From the NCBI GenBank assembly GCA_014656015.1, contig BNBP01000003.1, positions 171,597-235,596 on the forward strand: DNA of 64,000 nucleotides. Direction: 5' to 3'. Every line of letters starts with the position of its first letter. Position 1 is the first letter of the stretch. Both the position numbers and the translations under genes were made by a program. The notes under the pieces were generated by a model. It saw only the letters and a list, made by a program, of their open reading frames with translations. It did not search any database and had not been told where the DNA came from. Positions 16,515 through 26,986 of the stretch are shown here, piece after piece. The DNA comes from Streptomyces griseoaurantiacus (GTDB lineage Bacteria > Actinomycetota > Actinomycetes > Streptomycetales > Streptomycetaceae).

Positions 16515-16643
16515 GCACGAGCGCCGGTCGAGCGCGGAGTGGCCCGCCTGAAGTCCTGGCGGATCTTCCGCAGGTCCCGCTGCAGCCCCACCCGCATGAC
16601 GTCAATCGCCAAGGCCGTCCTCACCCTGGAGCCGCACCGCTGA
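16515..16643 (+). pseudogene. IS5-family-like transposase, 3' remnant (right, plus strand)
   Basis: Forty-two codons encode ARAPVERGVARLKSWRIF, continuing to SIAKAVLTLEPHR and a stop, the same C-terminal tip as the remnant at 14850-15029 but in the opposite direction. By hand alignment 118 of 129 bases match its inverted partner. Similarity to the left copy continues a few bases past the stop codon, which may be the old element end. The 5' part of the transposase is absent. Confidence 0.8.
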
Positions 16644-16664
16644 AGAAGCTCACTGAGCGGGGTC

Positions 16665-16687
16665 CGGCCGAGGGGCTGCCCCGGCCG
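16665..16687. terminator. GC hairpin after paralogue B
   Basis: CGGCC(ga)GGGG pairs with CCCCGGCCG over a CTG loop, with a two-base bulge. It lies between the transposase remnant and the end of the SDR gene. It could terminate the paralogue B transcript or the opposing SDR transcript. The next 150 bases to 16834 hold nothing recognisable. Confidence 0.45.
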
Positions 16688-16834
16688 GCGACCCGAAGGT
16701 CATGCGAATACGTCGAAGCACCCCAGGCAGAACGAGATCGCTGCCGCCGCCAGGAGAAGAAAAAGCCGCGACGTGGCCGCAAGCCACCATCCGCAATGTG
16801 AGCGATACCCCGCCGATCGAGGCATCTTTCCGAG

Positions 16835-17575
16835 TCAGGCCCGCGTGTAGCCGCCGTCCGCGAAGAGTTCGGCGCCGGTGACGAAGGAGGAAGCGTCGGA
16901 GGCGAGGAAGAGGGCGGCGTCGGCGATCTCGGCGGGGTCGGCGAGGCGGCCGAGGGGGACCGTGGCCTCGGCGAAGCCGTCGGCGGCCTCGGGGCCGACG
17001 GCGCCCAGGAGGGCGGGGGTGCGGGTGGGGCCGGGGCTGAGGAGGTTGACGCGGAAGCGGCGCTCGCGTGACTGCCGGGCCCAGCTGTGCACGAGGTTGG
17101 TCAGCGCCGCCTTGGACGCGCTGTAGATCTCCAGGTCCCCGTTGGGCCGCGCGCTGTTGCTGGAGCCGACGACGAGGACGGAGGCGTTCTCGGTCAGCAA
17201 CGGGAGCGCCTTCTGGACCGTGAACAGGGTGCCCTTGACGTTGACGGCGAGCATCAGGTCGACGTCCGCCTCGGTGTGGTCGCCGAGCGAGGCGGGCACG
17301 CCGACTCCCGCGTTGGCCACCAGGACGTCGACCCGGCCGGCCTCCTCGCGGACCCGCGCGTAGAGCGCGTCCAGGTCGGTGAGGTCCGCGACGTCGGCCC
17401 GTACGCCGGAGGCGGCGGGGCCGATCTCCTTGACCGCGACCTCGAGGCGGTCGGTGTCCCGGCCGGTCACGAAGACGCGGGCGCCCTCCTGGGCGAAGCG
17501 GTGGGCGACGGCGAGCCCGATCCCGCTGGTCCCTCCGGTGATCACGGCGACCTTGTCCTGCAGTACGCCAGGCAT
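16835..17575 (-). CDS. SDR-family NAD(P)-dependent oxidoreductase
   Basis: 246 residues, classical short-chain dehydrogenase. The cofactor motif TGGTSGIG is at 13-20, NAG at 88-90, the active-site Ser in VVGSSNS near 138, and Tyr151/Lys155 in YSASK. The C-terminal GAELFADGGYTRA is the usual ending. The basic residues after the Gly motif (TGRDTDRL) favour NADP(H). It is divergent from a TetR gene across an 84-bp region with a palindrome. This is the standard arrangement for a TetR-repressed reductase of xenobiotic carbonyls. Confidence 0.92.
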   Translation of the reverse strand: MPGVLQDKVAVITGGTSGIGLAVAHRFAQEGARVFVTGRDTDRLEVAVKEIGPAASGVRADVADLTDLDALYARVREEAGRVDVLVANAGVGVPASLGDHTEADVDLMLAVNVKGTLFTVQKALPLLTENASVLVVGSSNSARPNGDLEIYSASKAALTNLVHSWARQSRERRFRVNLLSPGPTRTPALLGAVGPEAADGFAEATVPLGRLADPAEIADAALFLASDASSFVTGAELFADGGYTRA

Positions 17576-17590
17576 GGCGAACCCCTTCGG

Positions 17591-17612
17591 TTGTGGAATG
17601 GATCGTCCACAA
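17591..17612. promoter_or_regulatory. TetR operator-like palindrome between SDR and TetR genes
   Basis: TTGTGGA and TCCACAA arms flank eight bases in the 84-bp divergent promoter region. The symmetry and position fit a TetR dimer site controlling both genes. Confidence 0.75.
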
Positions 17613-17659
17613 CCTAGGCCGTTCTGGACGGTCGAGTCAAGAATGGGTATCCTGGCGAC

Positions 17660-18289
17660 ATGGCGAGACCACGCTCGTTCGACGAACGCGAAGTCCTGGA
17701 GCGGGCCCGGGAGCAGTTCTGGGCCTCCGGCTACGCGGGCACGCGGATGGACGACATCGCGCGGGCCACCGGCCTGGGCAAGGGCAGCCTCTACGGAGCC
17801 TTCGGCGACAAGGGCGCGCTCTTCCAGCGGGTCTTCGGCGACTGGTGCGCCACCGTCGTCGAGGTGGCCGAACGGTTCCTGGCGGGCGGCCCGGACGCGG
17901 AGGCCCTGGACCGGATCGCGGCGTACGTCCGGCTGATGGCGGAGAACACCGCCGCCGACACCGAGCGCCGCGGGTGCCTGATGGCCAAGGGCACGGCGGA
18001 GCTGGCCGAGCAGGACCCGGCGGTCGCCGCACGGGCCGCCACGACCATGTCCGCCCTGCTGGCCCTGCTGCGCACCGAGATCGCCGCCGCCCAGCGCCAC
18101 GGCGACATCGACCCCGGAGCGGACCCGGAGCGGCTGGCCGCGCTGCTGCTGACGGTGGTGCGCGGCATCGAGGCGGTGGGCAAGGCGGGACTTGCCCCGG
18201 AGACGGTGCGGACCGTCGCCGACACCGCGCTGGCGGTCCTGCCCCGGCCCGCGAGGCGGAGCCCCTCCTCCACCGGGCGGGACGCCTGA
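17660..18289 (+). CDS. TetR/AcrR-family regulator
   Basis: 209 residues. The N-terminal HTH (about 8-55: FDEREVLERAREQFWASGYA, then GLGKGSLYGAFGDKGALF) and the helical ligand domain (RGCLMAKGTAELAEQDPAV, LLTVVRGIEAVGKAGL) belong to the NemR/YxaF-like subgroup, which often controls oxidoreductases. The single Cys in ERRGCLMAK near 111 is in the place used by thiol-sensing members such as NemR, so it may sense electrophiles. It presumably represses the divergent SDR gene. Confidence 0.88.
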   Translation: MARPRSFDEREVLERAREQFWASGYAGTRMDDIARATGLGKGSLYGAFGDKGALFQRVFGDWCATVVEVAERFLAGGPDAEALDRIAAYVRLMAENTAADTERRGCLMAKGTAELAEQDPAVAARAATTMSALLALLRTEIAAAQRHGDIDPGADPERLAALLLTVVRGIEAVGKAGLAPETVRTVADTALAVLPRPARRSPSSTGRDA

Positions 18290-18311
18290 CCCGTCGACGC
18301 CGGAACCCGCC

Positions 18312-18335
18312 GGGGGTGGTGGCAGCACCGCCCCC
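18312..18335. terminator. Hairpin between converging TetR and hydrolase genes
   Basis: GGGGGTGGTG pairs with CACCGCCCCC (one G-U) over a GCAG loop. Placed between two converging genes, it can end both transcripts. Confidence 0.7.
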
Positions 18336-18439
18336 GCCGGCGCCGTCCCAGGGGCGCGGTGGTGGTGCCCGCCGCACCCGCGCCGCGATGGACCGGCTGT
18401 TCGCCGGCTGACCCCGCGGCCGCCCCGTCCCGGCCGCGC

Positions 18440-19573
18440 TCACCGGACCGGGGGCACCACCCGGGTGGTCGAGGTGACGCCCGGCAGCGGGTCCGCGCCC
18501 GTGAGTACGGCCGTGCCCGAGTCGTCGCCCTTGAGGTGCTTGCCGAAGAAGGCGGTGGCGTAGGCGGTCAGCGCGTTCTGCTGGGGCGCGGGGGCCAGTT
18601 CCTGCTCGGGGCAGGTGCTGTCGTCCTCGGCCAGCGGGGCGGGCGGCGTCCACCGGGTGTTGAAGTAGTCGTGGTTGCCGTGCAACAGGGAGACCGAGTA
18701 GGCGGGCTGCCGGGTGCGCCCGACGACGTCGTCCAGGTACTCCTGGCCGTACTCGCCCACGGCGCCGTCGCAGCTTGAGGTCATGACGGCGACGGGTGTC
18801 CGGGTGACGAGCGTGTCGCTGTTGTCGCCCGCCGGGTCGTCGAACTTCACGGGGGCCAGGGCGAGTACGGCGCCCATGCGGACGCCGTCGGGCACCTCGT
18901 TCCGATGCTTGTCCGAGGCCTGCCACATCACGCCCTTGCCGCCCCGGGAGTGTCCGAGGGTGCCGACGCGGCGCACGTCCACATGCCCGCGCAGCGCGGG
19001 CAGACGACCGGCGAGCGGGCCGTCGCCCGAGGCGAGCTCCTTCCACAGCCGCAGGTGTTCGTTGACGAGCCGCGCGCGGTCCCCGTAGTCGAAGGAGTTC
19101 ATGTTGATGCCGTCCGCGCTGATCGAGGCGACGACGAACCCGCGTGCGGCCAGGGCCTCGCCGAGGTAGTCGTAGCCCCGGTGACTGGGGAACGGGGTGC
19201 CCAGGTCGCAGGGCCAGGCCGCGGCCTCCTCGTGGGTACAGGCCCACCAGGCGCCGTGGGACATCACGATCAACGGCAGCCGGCCGTCGAGCCGGCGCGG
19301 GCGGTGCACCACCGCACGCACTTCGCTGACCGTGCCGGACTCGGGATCGGTGAACGCCGTGTCCCCGAGGTCGTACGTCTCGGTGACGGTCGCCGTCCGC
19401 GCCGGGGAGCCGCTCGCGGCCGGTCCGGGGTTCCCGGTCGCGGCGGCCGCGCCGCCCGTGCCGGTGAGGCCGGCGGTCAACAGCAGGGCGGCGGTGAGCG
19501 CCCCCGCCGCCCCGCGTGTCCGACGGCTCCGCCATGCCCCGTACGTCCTCCGGTTGTGCGTGCCTCGTTCCAT
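18440..19573 (-). CDS. Secreted alpha/beta-hydrolase (dienelactone/PAF-acetylhydrolase-like)
   Basis: 377 residues. A long basic N terminus and hydrophobic core (about 1-45) look like a signal peptide. The nucleophile elbow is GHSRGG (Ser209), the oxyanion segment is VMSHGAWW at ~103, and the catalytic His probably lies in LLHGNHDYFN. Paired cysteines (TCPEQEL, ACTHEE, PCDLG, SSCDG) suggest disulphides in an exported enzyme. The fold is close to secreted PAF-acetylhydrolase/cutinase-like esterases of Streptomyces. Its substrate is not evident. GGAGAG precedes the ATG. Confidence 0.8.
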   Translation of the reverse strand: MERGTHNRRTYGAWRSRRTRGAAGALTAALLLTAGLTGTGGAAAATGNPGPAASGSPARTATVTETYDLGDTAFTDPESGTVSEVRAVVHRPRRLDGRLPLIVMSHGAWWACTHEEAAAWPCDLGTPFPSHRGYDYLGEALAARGFVVASISADGINMNSFDYGDRARLVNEHLRLWKELASGDGPLAGRLPALRGHVDVRRVGTLGHSRGGKGVMWQASDKHRNEVPDGVRMGAVLALAPVKFDDPAGDNSDTLVTRTPVAVMTSSCDGAVGEYGQEYLDDVVGRTRQPAYSVSLLHGNHDYFNTRWTPPAPLAEDDSTCPEQELAPAPQQNALTAYATAFFGKHLKGDDSGTAVLTGADPLPGVTSTTRVVPPVR

Positions 19574-19827
19574 CTCGGCTCTCCTGCCCCGATGTCGCGG
19601 ACGTCCGCCGGGGACCCCGGCGCACCGTGGCGGACTCGGGTGTTCCGCCGCCCTCCTGAGACGACACAGCCCCCTGATCGGTTGGAAATGGTGCGCCGCT
19701 ATGCCGCGACCACCGGCGCGCGGGGCAAGACCGGGCCGCGCGGGGCACGGCGGGACGGAGCCGTGCGGAGCCGGGACGGAGCCGTGCGGGCGGTGCGGAA
19801 GGGGACGGCGAAGGGCGCGCTCCGGAA
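19574..19827. other. Intergenic region, no gene seen
   Basis: Between the hydrolase promoter and the serC terminator. It contains short runs repeating GGGACGGAGCCGTGCGG (about 19751-19790) and nothing that reads as a gene with a start signal. Confidence 0.5.
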
Positions 19828-19867
19828 CGGCGAAGGGCGCCCGGTGGGTACCGGGCGCCCTTCGCCG
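19828..19867 (-). terminator. Strong hairpin terminator of serC
   Basis: An 18-bp perfect stem (CGGCGAAGGGCGCCCGGT with its complement) closes a GGGT loop, about 38 bp beyond the serC stop. This is the most stable inverted repeat of the window. A partial extra copy of its left arm lies at about 19807-19819. Confidence 0.88.
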
Positions 19868-19904
19868 TCGTCCTCGCGCGGGCCCGTGCGGGCCCCGGAG
19901 GTGA

Positions 19905-21391
<1,487 letters not shown>

Positions 21392-22345
21392 TCACGGCGC
21401 CGGGGCGGCGGCCGCGCACAGCCGGTTCAGCGCGGCCGCGCTCGCGCTGCCCGGCTCGGCGCTGTACAGCACGAGGCGCAGCTCGGTGCCCGGCACCAGC
21501 AGGGTCTGGACCTCCAGGTCCAGCTCGCCCAGCTCCGGGTGGCGCAGGCGCTTGCGCAGGGCCGGCACGGGGTCCACCGCGTGGCTGCGCCAGCCGGTGA
21601 GGAAGTCCGCGTCGTGCGCGGCGTACTCGTTGACGAGTTCCCCCAGCGCGCGGTCGCCCGGCAGCCTGGCACTGGCAGCCCGCAGATGGGCGGCGGACTG
21701 CCGGGCGAAGTCGCCCTCGGCGCCCTCGGCGGCCGAGCAGAGGGTGCCGCCCAGCCGTACGGCGAGGCGCACGACGTTGCGCTCGGGGACGGGGAGCCGT
21801 CCGAAGTCGGTGATCAGCGCGGTCGCGGCGGTGTTCCAGGCGAGGATGTTCTCGCGTTCGTCGACCAGGTAGGCGGGCAGCGGACCGAGCCGGTGCAGCA
21901 GCCGGAGGGCGGCCTCGGGCACGGGCGGGCGCACCGCCTCCTCGTCCGTGCGGGGCGGGATCTGCCCGGCCAGCCGTGCCAGGTGCTCGCGCTCGGCGGC
22001 GGTGAGCCGCAGCGCCGTGCCCAGCGCGGTCAGCACCTGCGGCGAGGGGCGCGGGGCGCGGGCCTGCTCCAGCCGCTCGTAGTAGCTGGTGGACATCCCC
22101 GCGAGGGCGGCCACCTCCTCCCGGCGCAGCCCGGGAGTGCGCCGGGCGTGCCGGCCGTGCGGGTGGACGGCGCCGGCCGGCATCCGGTCCGGGTGCAGGG
22201 CCTCGCGCCGTCGGCGCAGGAAGTCGGCGAGTTCTCTCCTGCTCACCCGGGTGCCTGTGCCCGGGCCGCTCAGGCCGCCGGGGCCACTGGGGCCACTGGG
22301 GCCGCTCGGGCCGTTCGGGCCGTTCGGGCTGTTCGGACCGCTCAT
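21392..22345 (-). CDS. XRE-family regulator with MmyB-like ligand domain
   Basis: 317 residues. A Gly/Pro/Ser-rich collagen-like head (about 1-33) is followed by an HTH_31/XRE domain (about 36-115: RELADFLRRRREAL, TPGLRREEVAALAGMSTSYYERLEQ) and a MmyB-like PAS domain (about 140-315: AYLVDERENILAWNTAA), which in related proteins binds fatty acids. It is divergent from the SnoaL/NmrA pair and very probably controls it; such regulator/reductase pairs are frequent in Streptomyces. The 3' end abuts a tandem repeat. Confidence 0.88.
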   Translation of the reverse strand: MSGPNSPNGPNGPSGPSGPSGPGGLSGPGTGTRVSRRELADFLRRRREALHPDRMPAGAVHPHGRHARRTPGLRREEVAALAGMSTSYYERLEQARAPRPSPQVLTALGTALRLTAAEREHLARLAGQIPPRTDEEAVRPPVPEAALRLLHRLGPLPAYLVDERENILAWNTAATALITDFGRLPVPERNVVRLAVRLGGTLCSAAEGAEGDFARQSAAHLRAASARLPGDRALGELVNEYAAHDADFLTGWRSHAVDPVPALRKRLRHPELGELDLEVQTLLVPGTELRLVLYSAEPGSASAAALNRLCAAAAPAP

Positions 22346-22525
22346 GCCGTCACCCTCGCACAGCGGCCTCCCGCTCTGCCACGGACCGCTGGTCCGGGGC
22401 AGAGCGCGACGTTCCCCGGGCGGCGCCGGTCGCCCACGCTGAGGTGGTCGACCCCGTTCCGCCGAACACGGAACGACCCCGTGGAACACCGGGACCACCG
22501 GGACCACCGAACGCTGGAGACCCAC

Positions 22526-22972
22526 GTGCCCTCACGCACACCCGAAGAGACCTTCCGCCGGCTGCTCGACCTGCTGCGGGCGAAGGACATGGACGCCCTC
22601 GCCGACCTGTGGGCCGAGGACGGCACCGCCGACTTCCCCTTCGCCGCGGGCGACTCGCCGCGCCGGCTTCAGGGACGCGAGGCCGTCCGGGAGTACCTGG
22701 CCGGCTACCCGGACCTCGTGGACGTGCGGGAGATCCCGGCCGTCACCGTGCTCCGCACGGACGACCCGGACACCGTCGTCGTCGAGTTCACCGCCACCGG
22801 CCGCACGGTCGCCACCGGCGAGCCCTACCGGCTCGACTACATCACCGTGGTCACCACCCACGAGGGCCTGATCACGCACTACCGGGACTACTGGAGCCCG
22901 CTGGCCGCCGCCTCGGCGGCCGGCACCCTGCCCGCACTGCTCGGCGCGCTGCGCACGGAGGACGCCCGATGA
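22526..22972 (+). CDS. SnoaL-like/NTF2-fold protein
   Basis: 148 residues, single NTF2-like cone (EETFRRLLDLLRAKDMDALA, FPFAAGDSPRRLQGREAVRE, LDYITVVTTHEGLITHYRDY). GTG at 22526 is used because the family normally begins a few residues before the first helix. The stop overlaps the next gene by ATGA, so the two are translationally coupled. Members bind or isomerise small hydrophobic compounds; the substrate is probably shared with the NmrA-like reductase. Confidence 0.82.
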   Translation: MPSRTPEETFRRLLDLLRAKDMDALADLWAEDGTADFPFAAGDSPRRLQGREAVREYLAGYPDLVDVREIPAVTVLRTDDPDTVVVEFTATGRTVATGEPYRLDYITVVTTHEGLITHYRDYWSPLAAASAAGTLPALLGALRTEDAR

Positions 22973-23826
22973 ACGCCGTACTGATCACCGGAGGCACCGG
23001 CAAGACCGGCGGCGCGCTCACCGCCCTCCTGCGGGAGCGCGGCGAGCCGGTCCGGGTGGCGAGCCGCACCCCGGCCGCCGGGGACCCGGAGGCCGTCCGC
23101 TTCGACTGGGCCGACCCGGCCACCCACGCGGCCGCGCTGCACGGCGCCGACCGGGTCTACCTGGTGCCGCCCGTGAACGCCCTGGACCCGCTGCCGCTGG
23201 TCGAACCGTTCCTGGCCGAGGCCGACCGGACCGGCGTGCGCCGGGTGGTGCTGCTCGCCTCGGCCCTCGTCTTCCCCGGCTCCGAGGGCGCCCTGGAACT
23301 GGCCGAGCGGATACGGGCCAGGCCCGGCGGGGTGGTGCTGCGCGCCTCCGGGTTCATGCAGAACTTCCTCGCCCCGCACCCGATGGGGGAGCGCATCCTG
23401 CGGCACGGCGACATCCGCACCGCCTCGGGGGACGGCCGGGTCGGCTGGATCGACGCGCGGGACATCGCGGCGGCCGCCGCCGCGGTCCTGACCGCGCCCG
23501 AGGAGGACGCCCACGGGCACGGCGAGGAGCGCAGCGACCACCTGCTCACCGGGCCGGCGGCCCTGAGCTACCGGGACGCGGCCGCAACCCTCACCCGGCA
23601 CACCGGCCGCACGGTCCGGGTCGTGCCCGTGGAGCCGGAGGACGTGGCGGACGTCTACCGGGCGGCCGGTCTGCCCGACACGTTCGCGGTCTCCCTCGCC
23701 GCCGTGGACGCCAACATCCGCATCGGCCGCGACGACCGGGTCAGCACCGCCGTGCTGGACCTGACCGGCCGCCCGCCCCGCACCTTCGCCGAGTTCGTCC
23801 GGGACCACACCGCCCACTACCGGTGA
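22969..23826 (+). CDS. NmrA-like NAD(P)-binding protein
   Basis: 285 residues. The Rossmann motif TGGTGKTGG (8-16), the specificity loop VASRTPAA and the YLVPPVN, ASGFMQNFL and VGWIDARDIAAAA blocks are those of NmrA/QOR2-type proteins. These either reduce quinones or sense the NADP redox state. The Tyr-x3-Lys catalytic pair of classical SDRs is absent. Coupled to the preceding SnoaL-like gene and divergent from an XRE regulator. Confidence 0.88.
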   Translation: MNAVLITGGTGKTGGALTALLRERGEPVRVASRTPAAGDPEAVRFDWADPATHAAALHGADRVYLVPPVNALDPLPLVEPFLAEADRTGVRRVVLLASALVFPGSEGALELAERIRARPGGVVLRASGFMQNFLAPHPMGERILRHGDIRTASGDGRVGWIDARDIAAAAAAVLTAPEEDAHGHGEERSDHLLTGPAALSYRDAAATLTRHTGRTVRVVPVEPEDVADVYRAAGLPDTFAVSLAAVDANIRIGRDDRVSTAVLDLTGRPPRTFAEFVRDHTAHYR

Positions 23827-23895
23827 GCCCGCCCGGCGGTGACCCCGAAAAGTGACGGATACGTCACTGTCAGTGGTTGATGGCATGGTGGGGGC

Positions 23896-26800
23896 ATGAG
23901 GGATCACGGGGAGTCCGGGGCGGCGGGGCCGCCCTCCGAGGCCGTGCGGGAGGCGCTGCGCGGGGCGGTGCGCGGCGAGGTCGCCTTCGGCACGACCGCA
24001 CGCGCGCTGCACACCATGGACGCGTCCAACTACCGGCGCGTCCCCCTCGGCGTCGTCGCCCCGCGCGACGCCGAGGACGTGGCGGCGGCGCTGGCGGTGT
24101 GCCGGGAACTGGGGGTGCCGGTCGTGCCGCGCGGCGGGGGCACGTCCATCGCCGGGCAGGCCACCGGCACCGGCGTCGTCCTGGACTTCACCCGCCACAT
24201 GAACCGCCTCCTCGACCTGGACCCGGCCGCCCGCACGGCCGTCGTCCAGCCCGGACTGGTCCTCGACCGGCTCCAGGAGGCCGCCGCCCCGCACGGCCTG
24301 CGCTTCGGCCCCGACCCCTCCACGCACGGCCGCTGCACCCTCGGCGGCATGATCGGGAACAACTCCTGCGGCTCCCACTCGGTCGCCTGGGGCACCACCG
24401 CCGACAACGTGAGAGAGCTGTCCGTCCTCACCGCGCGCGGCGCGCGGCTGACGGCGGGCCGGGACTGGCGGGGCGCGCCGGAGGGCCTGCGGGCCCTGGT
24501 GGAGGGCGAGTTGGCGCGGCTGCGCACCGGCTTCCCCGAGCTGCCGCGCCGCATCTCCGGATACGCGCTCGACGCGCTGCTGCCCGAGAAGGGCGCCGAC
24601 GTGGCCCGCTCGCTGTGCGGCTCGGAAGGCACCCTCGGGGTGCTCACCGAGGCGGTGGTACGGCTGGTCGAGGCGCCCCGGGCGCGGGCGCTGGCCGTGC
24701 TCGGGTACGCCGACGAGAGCGCGGCCGCCCACGCGGCGGCCGGGCTGCTGCCGTACGGGCCGCTCACCGTGGAGGGCATGGCCGCCGACCTCGTGCCCGG
24801 CACGGCGGGGCTCCCCCGGGGCGGCGCCTGGCTGTTCGTGGAGACCGGGGGCGACAGCACGGCGGAGGCGGACACGCGGGCGCGGGCCCTCGTGCGCGCC
24901 GCCGACGTCACCGACGCCGTCGTCGTCACCGACCCGGCGGGGCAGCGCACGCTGTGGCGGATCCGCGAGGACGCCTCCGGCACGGCCACCCGGATGCCCG
25001 ACGGCGGGGGAGAGGCCTGGCCCGGCTGGGAGGACTGCGCGGTGCCGCCCGCGCGGCTGGGGGAGTACCTGAAGGACTTCCGGCGGCTGCTCACCGCCCA
25101 CGGCCTGCGCGGCACGCCCTACGGGCACTTCGGCGACGGCTGCATCCACGTCCGCATCGACTTCGACCTGCTCACACCGGACGGCATCGCGCGCTTCCGG
25201 CGCTTCTCCGAGGAACTGGCCGCAACTGTCGTGGCGCACGGCGGCTCGCTGTCGGGGGAGCACGGCGACGGACAGGCCCGCGCCGAGCTGCTGCCCGCCA
25301 TGTACGGACCGGAACTGGTGGAGCTGTTCGCCCGCGCCAAGGCCGTCTGGGACCCGGACGACCTGCTCAACCCCGGCATGCTGGTCCGCCCCCACCGGCT
25401 CGACGAGAACCTGCGGTTCGCGGTGCTGCCGCGCCGCCCGGTGGACGTCGCCTTCGGCTACCCGGCGGACGGCGGGGACTTCTCGGCGGCGGTGCGCCGG
25501 TGCGTCGGCGTCGCCAAGTGCCGCACCACCGAGGCCGGTACGGGCGTCATGTGCCCCTCCTTCCGGGCCACGGGGGAGGAGGAGCACTCCACACGCGGCC
25601 GGGCCCGGCTGCTGCACGAGATGCTGGCGGGCGAGGTGGTCACCGACGGCTGGCGCTCCACCGAGGTCCGCGACGCGCTCGACCTGTGCCTGTCCTGCAA
25701 GGGCTGCCGCAGCGACTGCCCCGTCGGCGTCGACATGGCCACGTACAAGGCGGAGTTCCTGCACCACCACTACGAGGGGCGCCGACGCCCCGCCGCGCAC
25801 TACGCGATGGGGTGGCTGCCGGTGTGGCTGCGCTGGGTGGCGCGCACCCGGACGGCGGGGCCGCTCAACGCCCTCGCTGCGGTCGGCCCCCTGGCACGGG
25901 TGGCGAAGCGGCTCGGCGGGATCGCGGGGGAACGGGAGCTGCCCCGGGTGGCCCGGGAGCCGTTCACCCGCTGGTGGAAGCGCCGCATACGCGCGCGGGG
26001 AACGGCCGGACCGGGAGGCGGTGCCGGTGGCGGGCCGACGGTGGTGCTGTGGCCGGACACCTTCACCGAGCACCTGTCGCCCTCGGTGGGACGGGCGGCC
26101 GTACGGGTGCTGGAGGCGGCGGGTCTGCGGGTGCTGCCGCCGCCCACGCTGCGGCTGCCCGCGCGGCGCGTCGGGGACGGCAGGTCACGGTCGGCCGCCG
26201 CACTCCTCACCGCCCGCCGCGCCCGGGTCTGCTGCGGCCTGACCTACGTGTCCACCGGGCAGCTCGACCGGGCCCGGACGGTACTGCGCCGCACCCTGGA
26301 CCTGATGGCGCCGGTGCTGGAGACGTCCGCGCCGGTCCTCGTGCTGGAGCCGAGCTGCGCGGCCGCGCTCCGCACCGACCTGCCGGAACTGCTGCACGAG
26401 GACCCCCGGGCGGCGCTCCTGGCCGCCCGGGTGCGCACCTTCGCCGAGACCCTGGAGGAGTACGCCCCGCACTGGACGCCACCCGTCGTGGACCGCCCGG
26501 TCACCGGCCAGACCCACTGCCACCAGCACGCGGTCCTCGGCGACGCGGCCGAGCGCCGGCTGCGCGAAGCCGCCGGGCTCACCGGCGAACTGAGCGGCGG
26601 CTGCTGCGGCCTCGCGGGCAACTTCGGCTTCGAGGAGGGCCACTACGAGGTCTCCGCCGCCTGCGCCGAGGAGCAACTGCTCCCGGCGGTCCGGGAGGCG
26701 GCCCCGGGGACGGTGATCCTGGCGGACGGCTTCTCGTGCCGGACGCAGCTCGAACAGCTCGCGGGAGTGCGGGGACGGCATCTGGCGGAGGTGCTGGCGG

Positions 26801-26916
26801 CCGCGCTGGACGATGCCGGGAGGGGCGCCGGGCAGGACGCCGGGAAGGCTGCCGGGAAGGACGCCGTGGAGAAGGCCGTGGAGGACACCGTGGAGGACGC
26901 TCCGGACGGCGAGTGA
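23896..26916 (+). CDS. FAD-binding and Fe-S dehydrogenase (D-lactate/glycolate oxidase-like fusion)
   Basis: 1006 residues. The N-terminal FAD_binding_4 domain has the PRGGGTSIAGQATG loop at ~78 and the FAD_oxidase_C domain ends near 480. A ferredoxin-like segment carries cysteines 536, 542, 553 and the 4Fe-4S motif CLSCKGCRSDCP (598-608). Two CCG domains (Cys779/780 and Cys903/904) complete a GlcD-GlcF-like fusion. It likely oxidises a 2-hydroxy acid (D-lactate, glycolate or 2-hydroxyglutarate) and passes electrons to the membrane quinone pool. The last ~35 residues are an Ala/Lys/Asp/Glu repeat tail (AGKAAGKDAVEKAVEDTVED) that is not part of the family. Confidence 0.9.
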   Translation: MRDHGESGAAGPPSEAVREALRGAVRGEVAFGTTARALHTMDASNYRRVPLGVVAPRDAEDVAAALAVCRELGVPVVPRGGGTSIAGQATGTGVVLDFTRHMNRLLDLDPAARTAVVQPGLVLDRLQEAAAPHGLRFGPDPSTHGRCTLGGMIGNNSCGSHSVAWGTTADNVRELSVLTARGARLTAGRDWRGAPEGLRALVEGELARLRTGFPELPRRISGYALDALLPEKGADVARSLCGSEGTLGVLTEAVVRLVEAPRARALAVLGYADESAAAHAAAGLLPYGPLTVEGMAADLVPGTAGLPRGGAWLFVETGGDSTAEADTRARALVRAADVTDAVVVTDPAGQRTLWRIREDASGTATRMPDGGGEAWPGWEDCAVPPARLGEYLKDFRRLLTAHGLRGTPYGHFGDGCIHVRIDFDLLTPDGIARFRRFSEELAATVVAHGGSLSGEHGDGQARAELLPAMYGPELVELFARAKAVWDPDDLLNPGMLVRPHRLDENLRFAVLPRRPVDVAFGYPADGGDFSAAVRRCVGVAKCRTTEAGTGVMCPSFRATGEEEHSTRGRARLLHEMLAGEVVTDGWRSTEVRDALDLCLSCKGCRSDCPVGVDMATYKAEFLHHHYEGRRRPAAHYAMGWLPVWLRWVARTRTAGPLNALAAVGPLARVAKRLGGIAGERELPRVAREPFTRWWKRRIRARGTAGPGGGAGGGPTVVLWPDTFTEHLSPSVGRAAVRVLEAAGLRVLPPPTLRLPARRVGDGRSRSAAALLTARRARVCCGLTYVSTGQLDRARTVLRRTLDLMAPVLETSAPVLVLEPSCAAALRTDLPELLHEDPRAALLAARVRTFAETLEEYAPHWTPPVVDRPVTGQTHCHQHAVLGDAAERRLREAAGLTGELSGGCCGLAGNFGFEEGHYEVSAACAEEQLLPAVREAAPGTVILADGFSCRTQLEQLAGVRGRHLAEVLAAALDDAGRGAGQDAGKAAGKDAVEKAVEDTVEDAPDGE

Positions 26917-26986
26917 GCGAGGCCCCGGGTGCGCCCGCGCCCGCCGCCGTTCTCGCACCCACCGCCGCTCAGAAGCCCTCCGCCGC

